DNA of 43,022 bases from contig CALBGL010000017.1 of assembly GCA_937892735.1 (NCBI GenBank), positions 1 to 43,022 on the forward strand, read 5' to 3'. The translations under genes were made by a program, and so were the position numbers. Below, one piece after another: positions 34,239 to 42,811 of the stretch (its first letter is position 1; each line of letters begins with the position of its first letter). This DNA comes from an uncultured Clostridia bacterium (lineage in GTDB: Bacteria > Bacillota > Clostridia > Lachnospirales > Bianqueaceae). The notes beneath the pieces are model-generated. The model saw only the letters and a program-made list of their open reading frames with translations. It did not search any database and was not told the origin of the DNA.

Positions 34239-36789
34239 CACGACTCACTCCTTGTTCTTCATATTCTTCTTTGGTCATCAATACTTTTCGAGGTTTGCTG
34301 CCCTCGTCCGGGCCCACAATTCCCCGCTCATACATCGCTTCAATCAACCGGGCCGCCCGATTGAATCCAATACGATACGCACGCTGCAGCATGCTGATCG
34401 AAGCCTTCTGCTTCTCCACCACCATGCGAATCGCATCCTCCAGGTATTCATCCTTCTCCTCTTCCTGTGCGAAAAGGCTGCCTGCTCCTGCGTTTTCCAC
34501 CTTTTCCGTCAGATCCGGCTGAAACATTGGGCCCGACGTGCCCTGGCGCACCGCCTCCACAACACGTTCCACCTCATGATCGCTCACAAAAGCGCCCTGT
34601 ATTCGGACTGGTTTCGCGGCTCCGATCGGACAGAAGAGCATATCTCCCTTGCCCAATAGTTTCTCCGCGCCCACGGTATCCAGAATGGTCTTGGAATCCA
34701 CCCCGGAGGAAACGGCAAAAGCAAGTCTCGAAGGAATATTGGCCTTAATCACGCCCGTGATCACATCCACCGACGGACGCTGCGTCGCAATGACCAGATG
34801 CATGCCGGCGGCACGCGCCATCTGCGCCAATCGGCAAATCGCCTCTTCCACTTCCTTGCCGGCTACCATCATGAGATCCGCCAGCTCATCAATCACGATG
34901 ACGATTTGCGGCATACTCTCCAGCACCTCGCCTTGGGCCAGATGCTCCTGCACCGCTTCGTTATATCCCTTGATGTCCCGTACACTCAGATCGGCAAATT
35001 TCTTGTACCGCATGGACATCTCCTGTACCGCCCAGTTCAGAGCAGCAGCCGCCTTCTTCGGATCGTTCACGACCGGCAGCAGCAGATGCGGAATCCCATT
35101 ATATACGGACAGCTCCACCACCTTCGGATCGATCAATATCAGTTTCACATCTTGAGGATGGGCCTTATAAAGAATACTGATCAGAAGCGAGTTGATACAT
35201 ACACTCTTTCCGGATCCTGTCGCGCCTGCGATCAGAAGGTGAGGCATCTTGGCAATATCCGCCACCTTGACCTCGCCATCAATCGTCTTCCCCAGGCTGA
35301 ATGCCAGTTTGGAAGGAAACTTCCGAAACACGTCGCTCTCGATAATCTCCCGCAGTGTCACTGTCACCGGATGCCTGTTCGGCACTTCGATACCCACCGC
35401 ACTCTTTCCTGGGATCGGTGCCTCGATACGAATGGACGGTGCCGCCAGATTCAGCGCAATATCTCCCGCCAGGTTCACGATACGGCTCACCTTCACGCCC
35501 TGCCTGGGAATCAGCTCATATCTCGTCACTGTTGGCCCCTGATTCACCTGCGTAACGCGAGCCTCCACTCCAAAACTCATTAGCGCATTCTCCAATTTCT
35601 GCGCATTCTGATATAACTCGTTTCGGCTGCCTGCAGCCGGTACTTCCCCCTTTTCCAACAGGTCAATCACGGGAAACACATATTCTTCTGTATCTTTCGC
35701 ATCCGCAAAGAGATTCTGCTGAATACCATAATTTACCTGCGCCTGTTCTTCCTTCGTCACAGGTGCTGCTTTCTGGACAACCGGCTGATCTACCTCGCCG
35801 CTTTCCCGCTCCGGCACTTGCTGATCCTGCATCTTCTGACGCTGCGCCACATAGGCAAATATATTCTCCCGATCTACTTCCGGTTCTTGTTTTTCTTTTT
35901 TCTGAGACGTCCTCCATGAAGGAGTCTTCTCTCCTTCATCGGTCTCCTCAAAAAAAGACGTTCTCTCTATAATATGGATCTCCGGCTCTTTTTCCTGCTC
36001 CGCCGTTCTGTTTTCTTCTTGCTCCCACACACGCCGCTGCTCTTGATGCTGTTTGACCTTCTCGCGCACATTCTCTTCTACATTCTTGGTCACTTTACGC
36101 GTCTTGGCCCATGCCTTGATCGCGGCCTGTATGGCCGACTTCTCTGTAATCACGACCAGGCAGATGACCATGATACCGACAAGCAGCAGGATCGCTCCGA
36201 CTTTTCCGAAAAACTGAAGGAGCAAATTCCCCAGTCCCGCCCCCACAACCCCGCCGGTATACCATTTCGCTTGGAAATACCAGGCCTCCCATGTCTCTTC
36301 TATCGAGGTTCCATTGATGATATGCATCAGAATCATGATCGCCAATATGAGTAGCACAATACAAAGATCCTTGGCATAACTGGGATACTCTGGACGTCTC
36401 CACATACGCAGGAGCAACACCAGAATCCCCGCGAAACACAGAAGGTAAGCTCCTATTCCAAAGACTCCCACACTGACGTCATGCACTGTCTCTCCAAATA
36501 CCCCGAAGGTGGGGCCCAGACAGATGCTTAAGGCCAGAAGTACCCACACTAAAAGACAAATCAGAGAGCGGACCTCTCGCCCCACCGTCTCCTTAACCCG
36601 GAACCTCGGTATCTGTTGTATTTCCTTCCCTTTCGATCTGGCCCCGGCCTTCTTCTGCCCAGAAGAAGCAGAAAAAGACCGCGCTTTTGTCATCTTTTTA
36701 GACGTGCTGCGGCCTCTCCCCGCAGAAGCGCTTCGCTTTGCCTTCTGCTTCGCCTCCCTCTGCGTATCAAATGCTGTCTTCTTTGCCAT
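34219..36789 (-). CDS. ftsK: DNA translocase FtsK/SpoIIIE
   Basis: The 856-residue protein has a basic N-terminal tail, four membrane helices (about 75-215), an acidic Gln/Glu-rich linker (about 230-370), and the RecA-like motor with Walker A GATGSGKS (522-529) and Walker B IVIVIDELADLMM (Asp634-Glu635). A C-terminal winged-helix gamma domain (about 795-850, EDAIRMVVEKQKASISMLQRAYRIGFNRAARLIEAMYERGIVG) reads KOPS/SRS polarity sites. It pumps chromosomes through the division or sporulation septum. The neighbouring tepA matches the SpoIIIE locus of bacilli. It has its own sigma-A promoter and heads the long minus-strand operon. Confidence 0.96.
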   Translation of the reverse strand: MAKKTAFDTQREAKQKAKRSASAGRGRSTSKKMTKARSFSASSGQKKAGARSKGKEIQQIPRFRVKETVGREVRSLICLLVWVLLALSICLGPTFGVFGETVHDVSVGVFGIGAYLLCFAGILVLLLRMWRRPEYPSYAKDLCIVLLILAIMILMHIINGTSIEETWEAWYFQAKWYTGGVVGAGLGNLLLQFFGKVGAILLLVGIMVICLVVITEKSAIQAAIKAWAKTRKVTKNVEENVREKVKQHQEQRRVWEQEENRTAEQEKEPEIHIIERTSFFEETDEGEKTPSWRTSQKKEKQEPEVDRENIFAYVAQRQKMQDQQVPERESGEVDQPVVQKAAPVTKEEQAQVNYGIQQNLFADAKDTEEYVFPVIDLLEKGEVPAAGSRNELYQNAQKLENALMSFGVEARVTQVNQGPTVTRYELIPRQGVKVSRIVNLAGDIALNLAAPSIRIEAPIPGKSAVGIEVPNRHPVTVTLREIIESDVFRKFPSKLAFSLGKTIDGEVKVADIAKMPHLLIAGATGSGKSVCINSLLISILYKAHPQDVKLILIDPKVVELSVYNGIPHLLLPVVNDPKKAAAALNWAVQEMSMRYKKFADLSVRDIKGYNEAVQEHLAQGEVLESMPQIVIVIDELADLMMVAGKEVEEAICRLAQMARAAGMHLVIATQRPSVDVITGVIKANIPSRLAFAVSSGVDSKTILDTVGAEKLLGKGDMLFCPIGAAKPVRIQGAFVSDHEVERVVEAVRQGTSGPMFQPDLTEKVENAGAGSLFAQEEEKDEYLEDAIRMVVEKQKASISMLQRAYRIGFNRAARLIEAMYERGIVGPDEGSKPRKVLMTKEEYEEQGVSRDEQLQE

Positions 36790-36882
36790 GCTATCCTCCT
36801 TGACGGCGGATTATTTATAGGAATAACCCTCATACCATCGCAATCCAACCGATCGCGCCATACTAGATTATAATGCCAATTT

Positions 36883-36911
36883 ATTATACAATGGATTTGA
36901 AGATCTGTAAA
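36883..36911 (-). promoter_or_regulatory. Sigma-A promoter upstream of ftsK
   Basis: TTTACA (36906-36911) and a perfect TATAAT (36883-36888) are 17 bp apart on the minus strand, about 95 bp from the ftsK start. It is the likely promoter of the ftsK-fhs-folD-rimO-pgsA-cinA-recA run. Confidence 0.8.
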
Positions 36912-36979
36912 GACAAACGCATAAATCTTTTTTCTCATGCACATTCTATTCCTAGTCTGATCTATAAAGGAGGCTTTCC

Positions 36980-37657
36980 ATGAACGAAGAGATCACACAG
37001 CAGGATGATGAAATCAAAGAAAACGGACAAGCCAGTCTGATTCACAACCCGGAAAAGCATCGCATTCATCTGTTTACAATCATTGGAGAAATCGAAGGAC
37101 ACGAAAACCTGCCCGGCAGCAGCAAAACGACAAAATACGAACATCTCCTTCCGCGCCTGGCGGCCATTGAAGACAGCGAAGAAGTGGACGGCGTTCTCAT
37201 CATGCTGCAGACCAGCGGCGGCGATTGCTCTGCCGGCCTTGCTATTGCCGAGATGATCGCCTCCCTGAGTAAACCTGTCGTCTCTCTCGTCGTCGGCGAC
37301 AGTCATTCCATCGGTGTTCCTCTGGCTGTTGCGGCAGACTACTCTTTTATTGTCCCCAGCGGCACGATGATCATACATCCAGTCCGTATGAGCGGCCTGA
37401 TCATTGGCGCGCCGCAGACCTTTGACTATTTTAAGATCATTCAGGATCGAATTACTCGCTTTATTTCCACACATGCAAATATCCGTGAAGAACGTCTGGA
37501 GGAAATGATGTTAAACAAAGGAATTCTCACCAAGGACCTAGGGACGATCCTAGTTGGAGAAGACACAGTACGAGAAGGACTGATTCAAGAAGTCGGCGGC
37601 ATTGACGCGGCTCTTCGAAAGCTCCATTCTCTCATTGACGAGCGGCATACAAAATAA
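36980..37657 (+). CDS. tepA: TepA, ClpP-family serine protease-like protein
   Basis: This 225-residue ClpP-fold protein is of the TepA (translocation-enhancing, YmfB) group. The segment VLIMLQTSGGDCSAGLAIAEMI is the ClpP N-terminal core, the nucleophile is Ser110 in GDSHSIGVP, and His133 lies in TMIIHPVRM. AAAGGAGG lies close upstream of the ATG. In bacilli tepA also lies beside spoIIIE. The in vivo substrate is uncertain; a role in signal-peptide or membrane protein turnover has been proposed for the family. It is divergent from ftsK and ends at a strong shared hairpin. Confidence 0.92.
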   Translation: MNEEITQQDDEIKENGQASLIHNPEKHRIHLFTIIGEIEGHENLPGSSKTTKYEHLLPRLAAIEDSEEVDGVLIMLQTSGGDCSAGLAIAEMIASLSKPVVSLVVGDSHSIGVPLAVAADYSFIVPSGTMIIHPVRMSGLIIGAPQTFDYFKIIQDRITRFISTHANIREERLEEMMLNKGILTKDLGTILVGEDTVREGLIQEVGGIDAALRKLHSLIDERHTK

Positions 37658-37659
37658 AC

Positions 37660-37701
37660 AAGGCGGCTGCCATCACAGATTCTTGCAATGGCAGCCGTCT
37701 T
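37660..37701. terminator. Bidirectional terminator between tepA and the phosphoesterase gene
   Basis: A 14-bp stem (37660-37673 with 37688-37701, one G-T pair) has a 14-nt loop. The minus-strand side is followed by TTGTTTATTTT. It can serve both converging genes. Confidence 0.85.
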
Positions 37702-37707
37702 ACTACA

Positions 37708-38163
37708 TTATAATTCTATCTTTTCGATTTGGTACCGCCGGCCCTGTATGGTCATCACGGCCATAGAGAGCGGCAGTCCAAAGCGGGCTCGGCCACAGCT
37801 TCCCGGATTCAGCCACAATACATCTCCTATCCGTTCTTCTGTATACCTATGGGTATGTCCAAAAATCACTACATCCGTATCCGGAGGCAACTCATGAATC
37901 CGCATCCGATCATGAATCAGAAAGAAGCGTAATCCTCCCAGCTCAAATCGCAGTGTTTCCAGCCTTCCTTTCCGCCACCACCAGTCATTGTTTCCGCAGA
38001 CCATGTACAGAGGAGCCATTGCGTCCAGTCGTTCCGCCGTCTCCTGGTTATCAAGGTCACCCGCATGGATAATCCGATCACAGCCTTCTGCGATTTTCAG
38101 CATATTCGGCCGCAATACTCCATGCGTATCTGAAATCACCGCCACGCGCAGCGCTTTCTCCAT
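37708..38163 (-). CDS. YfcE/MJ0936-type metallophosphoesterase
   Basis: This small metallophosphoesterase of 151 residues has the complete metal-binding set: VISDTHG (D-x-H), IIHAGDLDN (GD), VCGNNDWW (GNxD), HD and FGHTHRYTEE (GHTH), then NPGSCGRAR. It is probably a phosphodiesterase of broad specificity; the physiological substrate is not known. The ATG at 38163 has GAGGGGAA 6-8 nt upstream; a GTG at 38176-38178 adjoining the dut stop is less likely. It is the last gene of the rpsO-pnp-dut run. Confidence 0.9.
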   Translation of the reverse strand: MEKALRVAVISDTHGVLRPNMLKIAEGCDRIIHAGDLDNQETAERLDAMAPLYMVCGNNDWWWRKGRLETLRFELGGLRFFLIHDRMRIHELPPDTDVVIFGHTHRYTEERIGDVLWLNPGSCGRARFGLPLSMAVMTIQGRRYQIEKIEL

Positions 38164-38178
38164 ATGCTTTCCCCTCAC

Positions 38179-38700
38179 TCAGGAATGATTCGTCGATCCG
38201 ATGCCGCCCTTCCGCACCTTCTGCACAGGCTCATCATCATCGGTTTTATAATATTTCTGCAGAATTCCCTGTGCAAAAGCATCGCCAGCCGCAAGCTCAA
38301 GCGGCCGATTTCCGCCGTTATACAGGCTGATTCGCAGATGCCCTTCATTATCTGCGCCGTAGTAATCCGCATCAATGACTGCCACGGAATTGCTGAGCCG
38401 AACCTGATACTTGAATCCCAGACTGGAACGAATATAGATCCCCAGCCACATATCCTCTTCCATCGCAATTCGCAAGCCTGTAGGAATCACCAGATTCTGT
38501 CCGGGTTCCACCCGATAAGCTGCTGGCGTCCGAATATCATATCCAGCCGAATACAATGTTCCCCGACGCGGCAGCTCGATTTTTTCATATTCCCGTGCTG
38601 CGGTCAGGAATGCCTCTTCCAGACGCATTCCTTCTTTTAATAAAATCTCGGCCCGATCCTGCTGGTATCGGGCGAGACTGACTTTCTCAAATTTAGTCAT
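38179..38700 (-). CDS. dut: dUTP diphosphatase (trimeric type)
   Basis: All five trimeric dUTPase motifs are recognisable: SAGYDIRTP (1), IRSSLGFK (2), IDADYYG (3), GDAFAQGIL (4) and a somewhat unusual RKGGIGSTNHS (5), where Ile replaces the stacking Phe. An N-terminal helical extension of about 35 residues (MTKFEKVSLARYQQDRAEILL) is present. It hydrolyses dUTP to dUMP, keeping uracil out of DNA. 173 residues. The start overlaps the pnp stop by 8 nt; a longer frame reading into pnp is not real. dCTP deaminase-like activity is a less likely alternative because motif 2 matches dUTPase. Confidence 0.87.
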   Translation of the reverse strand: MTKFEKVSLARYQQDRAEILLKEGMRLEEAFLTAAREYEKIELPRRGTLYSAGYDIRTPAAYRVEPGQNLVIPTGLRIAMEEDMWLGIYIRSSLGFKYQVRLSNSVAVIDADYYGADNEGHLRISLYNGGNRPLELAAGDAFAQGILQKYYKTDDDEPVQKVRKGGIGSTNHS

Positions 38701-40870
38701 TATGACGACGTCCTCTATCCGAACGATGATGTTCTCTGCGTCCCTGGTTCTGGTCACCACCCTCACGCGGCGGCAACAGCGCCTTGCGAGACACCTTGAC
38801 CTTACCCTGATCGTCAATTCCAATGACCTTTACCATGATTTCATCGCCGATTTTCAGCACGTCTTCCACCTTATCGATCCGCTCATAGCTGATCTCCGAG
38901 ATATGAAGCAGCGCATCCTTGCCGGGCAACAGCTCTACAAAGGCACCAAAAGTGGCAAGCCTTACGACCTTTGCATTATAAACCTCGTTCAGTTCAACAT
39001 CCTTCGCGATGGTCTCGATCATCTGAATTGCGCGCTTGGACATCTCTTCGTCCGCACCGAATACATATACATGTCCATCATCTTCGATGTCGATCTTGGT
39101 ACCGGTCTCGTCAATGATCTTATTGATCATCTTACCCTTCGGTCCCACAACCTCGCCAATCTTCTCTGGATTAATCCGTGTCTGATAGATCTTCGGCGCA
39201 TAGTGGCTTACAGACTCTCTGGGCTGCGAAATACAGGGCAGCAGAATCTCATTGAGGATATACTCTCTAGCCTTGCGGGTTCTCGCGATCGCACCCTCGA
39301 TAATCGCCTTGGTCAGGCCCTGCACCTTGATATCCATCTGAATCGCCGTGATTCCCTTGAATGTACCTGCTACTTTGAAGTCCATATCCCCAAAGAAATC
39401 TTCCAATCCCTGGATATCTGTCAGCAGAACAAAGTCATCATCCGTATCCCCCGTTACCAGGCCGCAGGAAATCCCAGCTACCGGCGCAGAAATCGGCACG
39501 CCCGCCGCCATCAATGCCAGCGTGCTGGCACAAATGCTGCCCTGAGACGTAGAGCCATTGGAACTCAATACCTCAGATACCAGACGAATTGCATACGGGA
39601 AATCATCCTCAGAAGGAATGACCGGCAGAAGCGCTCTTTCTGCCAAGGCGCCATGACCAATCTCACGACGTCCAGGTCCACGGCTGGGCTTTGTCTCTCC
39701 TACAGAGTAGGATGGGAAATTATAATGATGAATGTAACGCTTGGTTTCCTCCAGCGCGTCCAAACCATCCAACTTCTGCTGCTCACTGATCGCGCCCAAA
39801 GTTGCCACCGTCAGCACCTGCGTCTGTCCTCTACGGAACAGACCGCTTCCATGCGTTCTGGGCAGTACATCAATCTCTGCAGACAACGGACGGATCTCTT
39901 CCATGCCACGGCCATCCGGACGCTTATGATCTACCTTGATCATCTTACGCACAGTTTTCTTCTCATACTGATATACTGCATCGCCCAGATTGGCCCGGAA
40001 CATCTCCTGGTCTTCCTCCGGCAGGGTATCGATATAGCTCTCGAACTCCGCCGTCAGCTTGGCGACATTCTCCTCACGCACCTGCTTCTCATCCGTGAAG
40101 ACTGCCTCCTCCATACGCTCCTGCGGAATCACGTGCATCAGCGCTTCCATGACTGCCGCAGGAACCACATGCTCCTCATAGCTGTGCTTGGGCTTGCCGC
40201 ATTCTGTCACAATCTGATCGATAAAGTCTACGATCTGCTTATTGACCTCGTGTCCGTAGAAGATTGCTTCCAGCACCTTATCCTCCGGCACTTCCTTAGC
40301 ACCGGCTTCGATCATCACAACCTTCTCTTTTGTAGAGGCCACCGTCAGATCCAGCTCACTCGCTTCTCTCTGCACAGAGGTCGGATTGATAATCAGCTCA
40401 CCATCGACCAGACCTACAGATACCGCACCGATAGGGCCTGCAAAAGGAATGTCCGAAATGGATACAGCGATAGAAGAACCCACCATAGCCAAAATCTCGG
40501 GGGAACAATCCTGATCCACGCACAGCACCGTATTCACCAGAGAAACGTCATTACGATAATCCTTGGGAAACAGCGGCCGCATGGGACGATCAATACAACG
40601 AGCCGTCAGAATCGCATTCTCTGTTGGACGGCCCTCACGCTTCACGAAGCTTCCAGGGATCTTGCCTACTGCATATAATCTCTCTTCATAATCTACGCTC
40701 AAAGGAAAGAAATCAATTCCTTCTCTAGGTTTCTCAGACGCAGTCGCTGTAGAAAGCACCACTGTATCTCCATAGTACAGCAGCACGGCGCCATTCGCCT
40801 GCTCAGCAACTTTACCGATGACCGCCCGTAACGTACGTCCGGCAAGTTCCATTGTAAACTCTTTTACCAT
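38693..40870 (-). CDS. pnp: Polyribonucleotide nucleotidyltransferase (PNPase)
   Basis: PNPase degrades RNA phosphorolytically from the 3-prime end. The 725-residue product has two RNase PH cores (the second with FPSYSVGETKPSRGPGRREIGHGALAERAL and STSQGSICASTLALMAAGVP), a KH domain (IGEVVGPKGKMINKIIDETG) and an S1 domain (VYNAKVVRLATFGAFVELLPGKDALLHISEI), ending in a charged Gly/Arg tail. It lies between rpsO and dut; the rpsO-pnp order is widely conserved. Four stem-loops fill the 144-nt gap before it and may allow control by RNA processing. Confidence 0.98.
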   Translation of the reverse strand: MVKEFTMELAGRTLRAVIGKVAEQANGAVLLYYGDTVVLSTATASEKPREGIDFFPLSVDYEERLYAVGKIPGSFVKREGRPTENAILTARCIDRPMRPLFPKDYRNDVSLVNTVLCVDQDCSPEILAMVGSSIAVSISDIPFAGPIGAVSVGLVDGELIINPTSVQREASELDLTVASTKEKVVMIEAGAKEVPEDKVLEAIFYGHEVNKQIVDFIDQIVTECGKPKHSYEEHVVPAAVMEALMHVIPQERMEEAVFTDEKQVREENVAKLTAEFESYIDTLPEEDQEMFRANLGDAVYQYEKKTVRKMIKVDHKRPDGRGMEEIRPLSAEIDVLPRTHGSGLFRRGQTQVLTVATLGAISEQQKLDGLDALEETKRYIHHYNFPSYSVGETKPSRGPGRREIGHGALAERALLPVIPSEDDFPYAIRLVSEVLSSNGSTSQGSICASTLALMAAGVPISAPVAGISCGLVTGDTDDDFVLLTDIQGLEDFFGDMDFKVAGTFKGITAIQMDIKVQGLTKAIIEGAIARTRKAREYILNEILLPCISQPRESVSHYAPKIYQTRINPEKIGEVVGPKGKMINKIIDETGTKIDIEDDGHVYVFGADEEMSKRAIQMIETIAKDVELNEVYNAKVVRLATFGAFVELLPGKDALLHISEISYERIDKVEDVLKIGDEIMVKVIGIDDQGKVKVSRKALLPPREGGDQNQGRREHHRSDRGRRHND

Positions 40871-40900
40871 TTTCCTTTACCCTCACTTCCCTTTTTCCTC

Positions 40901-41010
40901 CGAAGAAGCACCCGCTTCTTCGCGAAAATAGGACGGATGAACCATCCGCCCTATTTTACCGGCTCATCACCGGTAAAGCATCACGGTTCTCTAAAACAGA
41001 ACAGGATGCT
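40901..41010 (-). promoter_or_regulatory. Four consecutive stem-loops between rpsO and pnp
   Basis: From rpsO towards pnp: AGCATC-GTTCT/AGAAC-GATGCT (40977-41010); TTACCGG/CCGGTAA (40956-40976); AAAATAGG-CGGATG/CATCCG-CCTATTTT with one mismatch (40925-40957), terminator-like; and CGAAGAAGC/GCTTCTTCG (40901-40922). The third can terminate part of the rpsO transcripts. The others may be RNase processing sites upstream of pnp, as known in principle from enterobacterial pnp leaders. Confidence 0.75.
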
Positions 41011-41014
41011 TCTA

Positions 41015-41278
41015 TTATCTTCTGATTCCAAGACGAGCGATCAGTGTACGATACTGCTCAATATCCTTGCTCTTCAAGTAGTTCAAGAGGCCTCTTCTCT
41101 GTCCAACCAGCATCAGCATACCACGGCGGGAATGATGATCCTTCGGATGTGTCTTCAGATGACCAGTCAGGTGTGTAATTCTCTCTGTCAAAAGAGCAAT
41201 CTGCACAGCCGTAGAACCTGTATCCTGCTCGTTCGCGCCAAACTCCTTGATGATTTCAAGCTTTCTTTCTTTCGTCAT
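41015..41278 (-). CDS. rpsO: 30S ribosomal protein S15
   Basis: S15 binds the central domain of 16S rRNA. The 87-residue product MTKERKLEIIKEFGANEQDTGSTAVQIALLTERI...LKTHPKDHHSRRGMLMLVGQRRGLLNYLKSKD matches S15 throughout. The ATG at 41278 has GGAGG 9 nt upstream; the longer frame upstream belongs to the leader. A strong promoter lies about 95 bp upstream. S15 commonly represses its own mRNA by binding the leader; whether that happens here is not shown. Confidence 0.98.
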   Translation of the reverse strand: MTKERKLEIIKEFGANEQDTGSTAVQIALLTERITHLTGHLKTHPKDHHSRRGMLMLVGQRRGLLNYLKSKDIEQYRTLIARLGIRR

Positions 41279-41366
41279 AGTGATAATCCTCCATTCTTTT
41301 TTACGGATCGCCAACTGCTGAGCCACGGTTGGAGATTCCAGAAGCTAAGCAATGGTTCCATTCACA
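41279..41366 (-). promoter_or_regulatory. rpsO 5-prime leader, possible S15 autoregulatory RNA
   Basis: The leader of about 88 nt between the predicted transcription start and the rpsO start contains CCAAC/GTTGG and other short pairings. Firmicute rpsO leaders often fold into an S15 binding site. I could not match a specific leader class. Confidence 0.3.
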
Positions 41367-41373
41367 GTTTCAG

Positions 41374-41402
41374 ATTATACCATGCCTCTTCAAAAAAGTA
41401 AA
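41374..41402 (-). promoter_or_regulatory. Strong extended -10 promoter of rpsO
   Basis: TTTACT (41397-41402), 17 bp, and TGGTATAAT with a perfect TATAAT (41374-41379) on the minus strand. Confidence 0.85.
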
Positions 41403-41412
41403 GGGAAATCTT

Positions 41413-42576
41413 TTATTTTTGGATCAAACGCACACGAATAATTCCCTCGGTCTCCTCCAATTTTTGCAGTGTCTCCGCATGAGGCACCGCACTCACATCC
41501 AGGATCGAAACCGCCATTTCCCCTTTACTGCGATTGTTCATCGTCTCAATATTGATCCCCTGTTCGCCCAGGTTCTGGCTGATCTTACTCACCATGGCCG
41601 GAATATTCTTATGTAAAACAACGACACGCGCCGGCATCACCAACGCTCCCATATCACAATCTGGGAAATTTACAGAATGACGAATGACTCCTTTTTCTAA
41701 ATAATCACGAATCTCTTCCGCTGCCATGCGAGCACAGTTATCTTCCGATTCTTCAGTAGACGCTCCCAAATGCGGAATTGCAATGACATTCCTCTGCCCA
41801 ACCATCTGTTCGTCCGGAAAATCCGTTACATATTTCGCTACCCGTCCCTTCTCAATCGCCGCCAGCATTGCCTGACTATCTACAATCTCTCCTCTGGAAA
41901 GATTCAATACGCAGCATCCCGGCTTCAGGGCGCCTAACTCCTTCTCTCCCAGAAATCCCTTTGTATCTTTTGTCAAAGGAATATGCAAAGAAATATAATC
42001 TGCCTGCCCAAGGCACTCTTCCAGCTTCTCACCATGATATACCTGACTATTCAGATTCCAGGCTGCATTGATGGAAACATAAGGATCGTATCCGATTACA
42101 TTCATTCCTAATTGTACCGCCATGTTCGCCAGAGGCCCTCCGATAGCTCCTAAACCTATCACCAACAACGTCTTTCTAGCCAGCTCATGCCCTGCGAAAC
42201 GAGACTTATTAGCTTCGACCATCTTAGCCACACCCTCTGTACCGACCAGAGTCTTCGCATATTCTATACCGCCTACAATGTCCCTAGCAGCTAAAAGCAT
42301 GCCGGCCAATGCTAGTTCCTTTACAGCATTAGCGTTCGCACCCGGAGTATTGAAAACAACGATTCCCTCCTGACTGCAGCGATCAATCGGAATATTATTC
42401 ACACCAGCACCCGCCCGTGCGATACATGCTAGTCCCGATTCAAATACCATATCATGCAGCTTGGCACTGCGTACCAAAAGCGCATCCGGATTTTTTATAT
42501 CCTCTCCATACGTATACATCTCATCAAATACCTGCAGACCTACCTGTGAAATCTTGTTCATCAGCTGAACTTTCAT
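41413..42576 (-). CDS. serA: D-3-phosphoglycerate dehydrogenase with ACT domain
   Basis: SerA starts serine synthesis by oxidising 3-phosphoglycerate with NAD. The 387-residue product has substrate-binding motifs (VRSAKLHDM, IARAGAGVNNIP), an NAD-binding Rossmann segment (LLVIGLGAIGGPLANMAVQLGMNVIGYDPY), catalytic regions NLSRGEIVD and IPHLGASTEES (His), and a C-terminal ACT domain (about 315-387, INIETMNNRSKGEMAVSILDV) that usually binds serine for feedback. ATG 42576 follows GGAGAG; a longer upstream frame passes through the promoter and is not real. An 8-bp dyad sits between promoter and start. Confidence 0.94.
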   Translation of the reverse strand: MKVQLMNKISQVGLQVFDEMYTYGEDIKNPDALLVRSAKLHDMVFESGLACIARAGAGVNNIPIDRCSQEGIVVFNTPGANANAVKELALAGMLLAARDIVGGIEYAKTLVGTEGVAKMVEANKSRFAGHELARKTLLVIGLGAIGGPLANMAVQLGMNVIGYDPYVSINAAWNLNSQVYHGEKLEECLGQADYISLHIPLTKDTKGFLGEKELGALKPGCCVLNLSRGEIVDSQAMLAAIEKGRVAKYVTDFPDEQMVGQRNVIAIPHLGASTEESEDNCARMAAEEIRDYLEKGVIRHSVNFPDCDMGALVMPARVVVLHKNIPAMVSKISQNLGEQGINIETMNNRSKGEMAVSILDVSAVPHAETLQKLEETEGIIRVRLIQK

Positions 42577-42598
42577 ATTCTCTCCATCCTTCCCTGGG

Positions 42599-42619
42599 AT
42601 GTCCGTTATGTACGGACAT
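42599..42619 (-). promoter_or_regulatory. Perfect dyad in the serA leader, candidate operator
   Basis: ATGTCCGT (42599-42606) and ACGGACAT (42612-42619) are a perfect 8-bp inverted repeat around 5 nt, about +15 to +35 from the predicted start of transcription and 23 nt before the ATG. It could be a repressor site or a leader hairpin. Confidence 0.6.
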
Positions 42620-42640
42620 TTGTTTTTCTCTGATTTGCTA

Positions 42641-42669
42641 AGCATACTACAGTCGCTTATAAAAGTCAA
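42641..42669 (-). promoter_or_regulatory. Promoter of serA
   Basis: TTGACT (42664-42669) and TATGCT (42641-42646) are 17 bp apart on the minus strand. Confidence 0.75.
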
Positions 42670-42811
42670 GTTTTTTTCCGATCTTTCTTTATATATGTCT
42701 TTTTATCCATGAGTATCCTAATCTTCCTTTATATTGAACTGAAATCAAGGCCATCTATTTGATTTGCATATATAACCGGGCTATTGCTGCTCTGACGATT
42801 CGTATTTGTTA
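42670..42811. other. AT-rich gene-free stretch upstream of serA
   Basis: No gene, promoter or clear hairpin is recognisable on either strand between the serA promoter and the tandem repeats. Confidence 0.4.

Noticed and set aside
38701..38823. N-terminal extension of dut into pnp
   Set aside because: The extra residues are Arg-rich out-of-frame pnp sequence; dUTPase homology begins at MTKFEK.
38702..40678. 658-codon open frame on the plus strand
   Set aside because: It is exactly antisense to pnp, has no ribosome binding site and encodes a Leu/Arg/His-rich sequence resembling no family; it is a shadow of the pnp codon usage.
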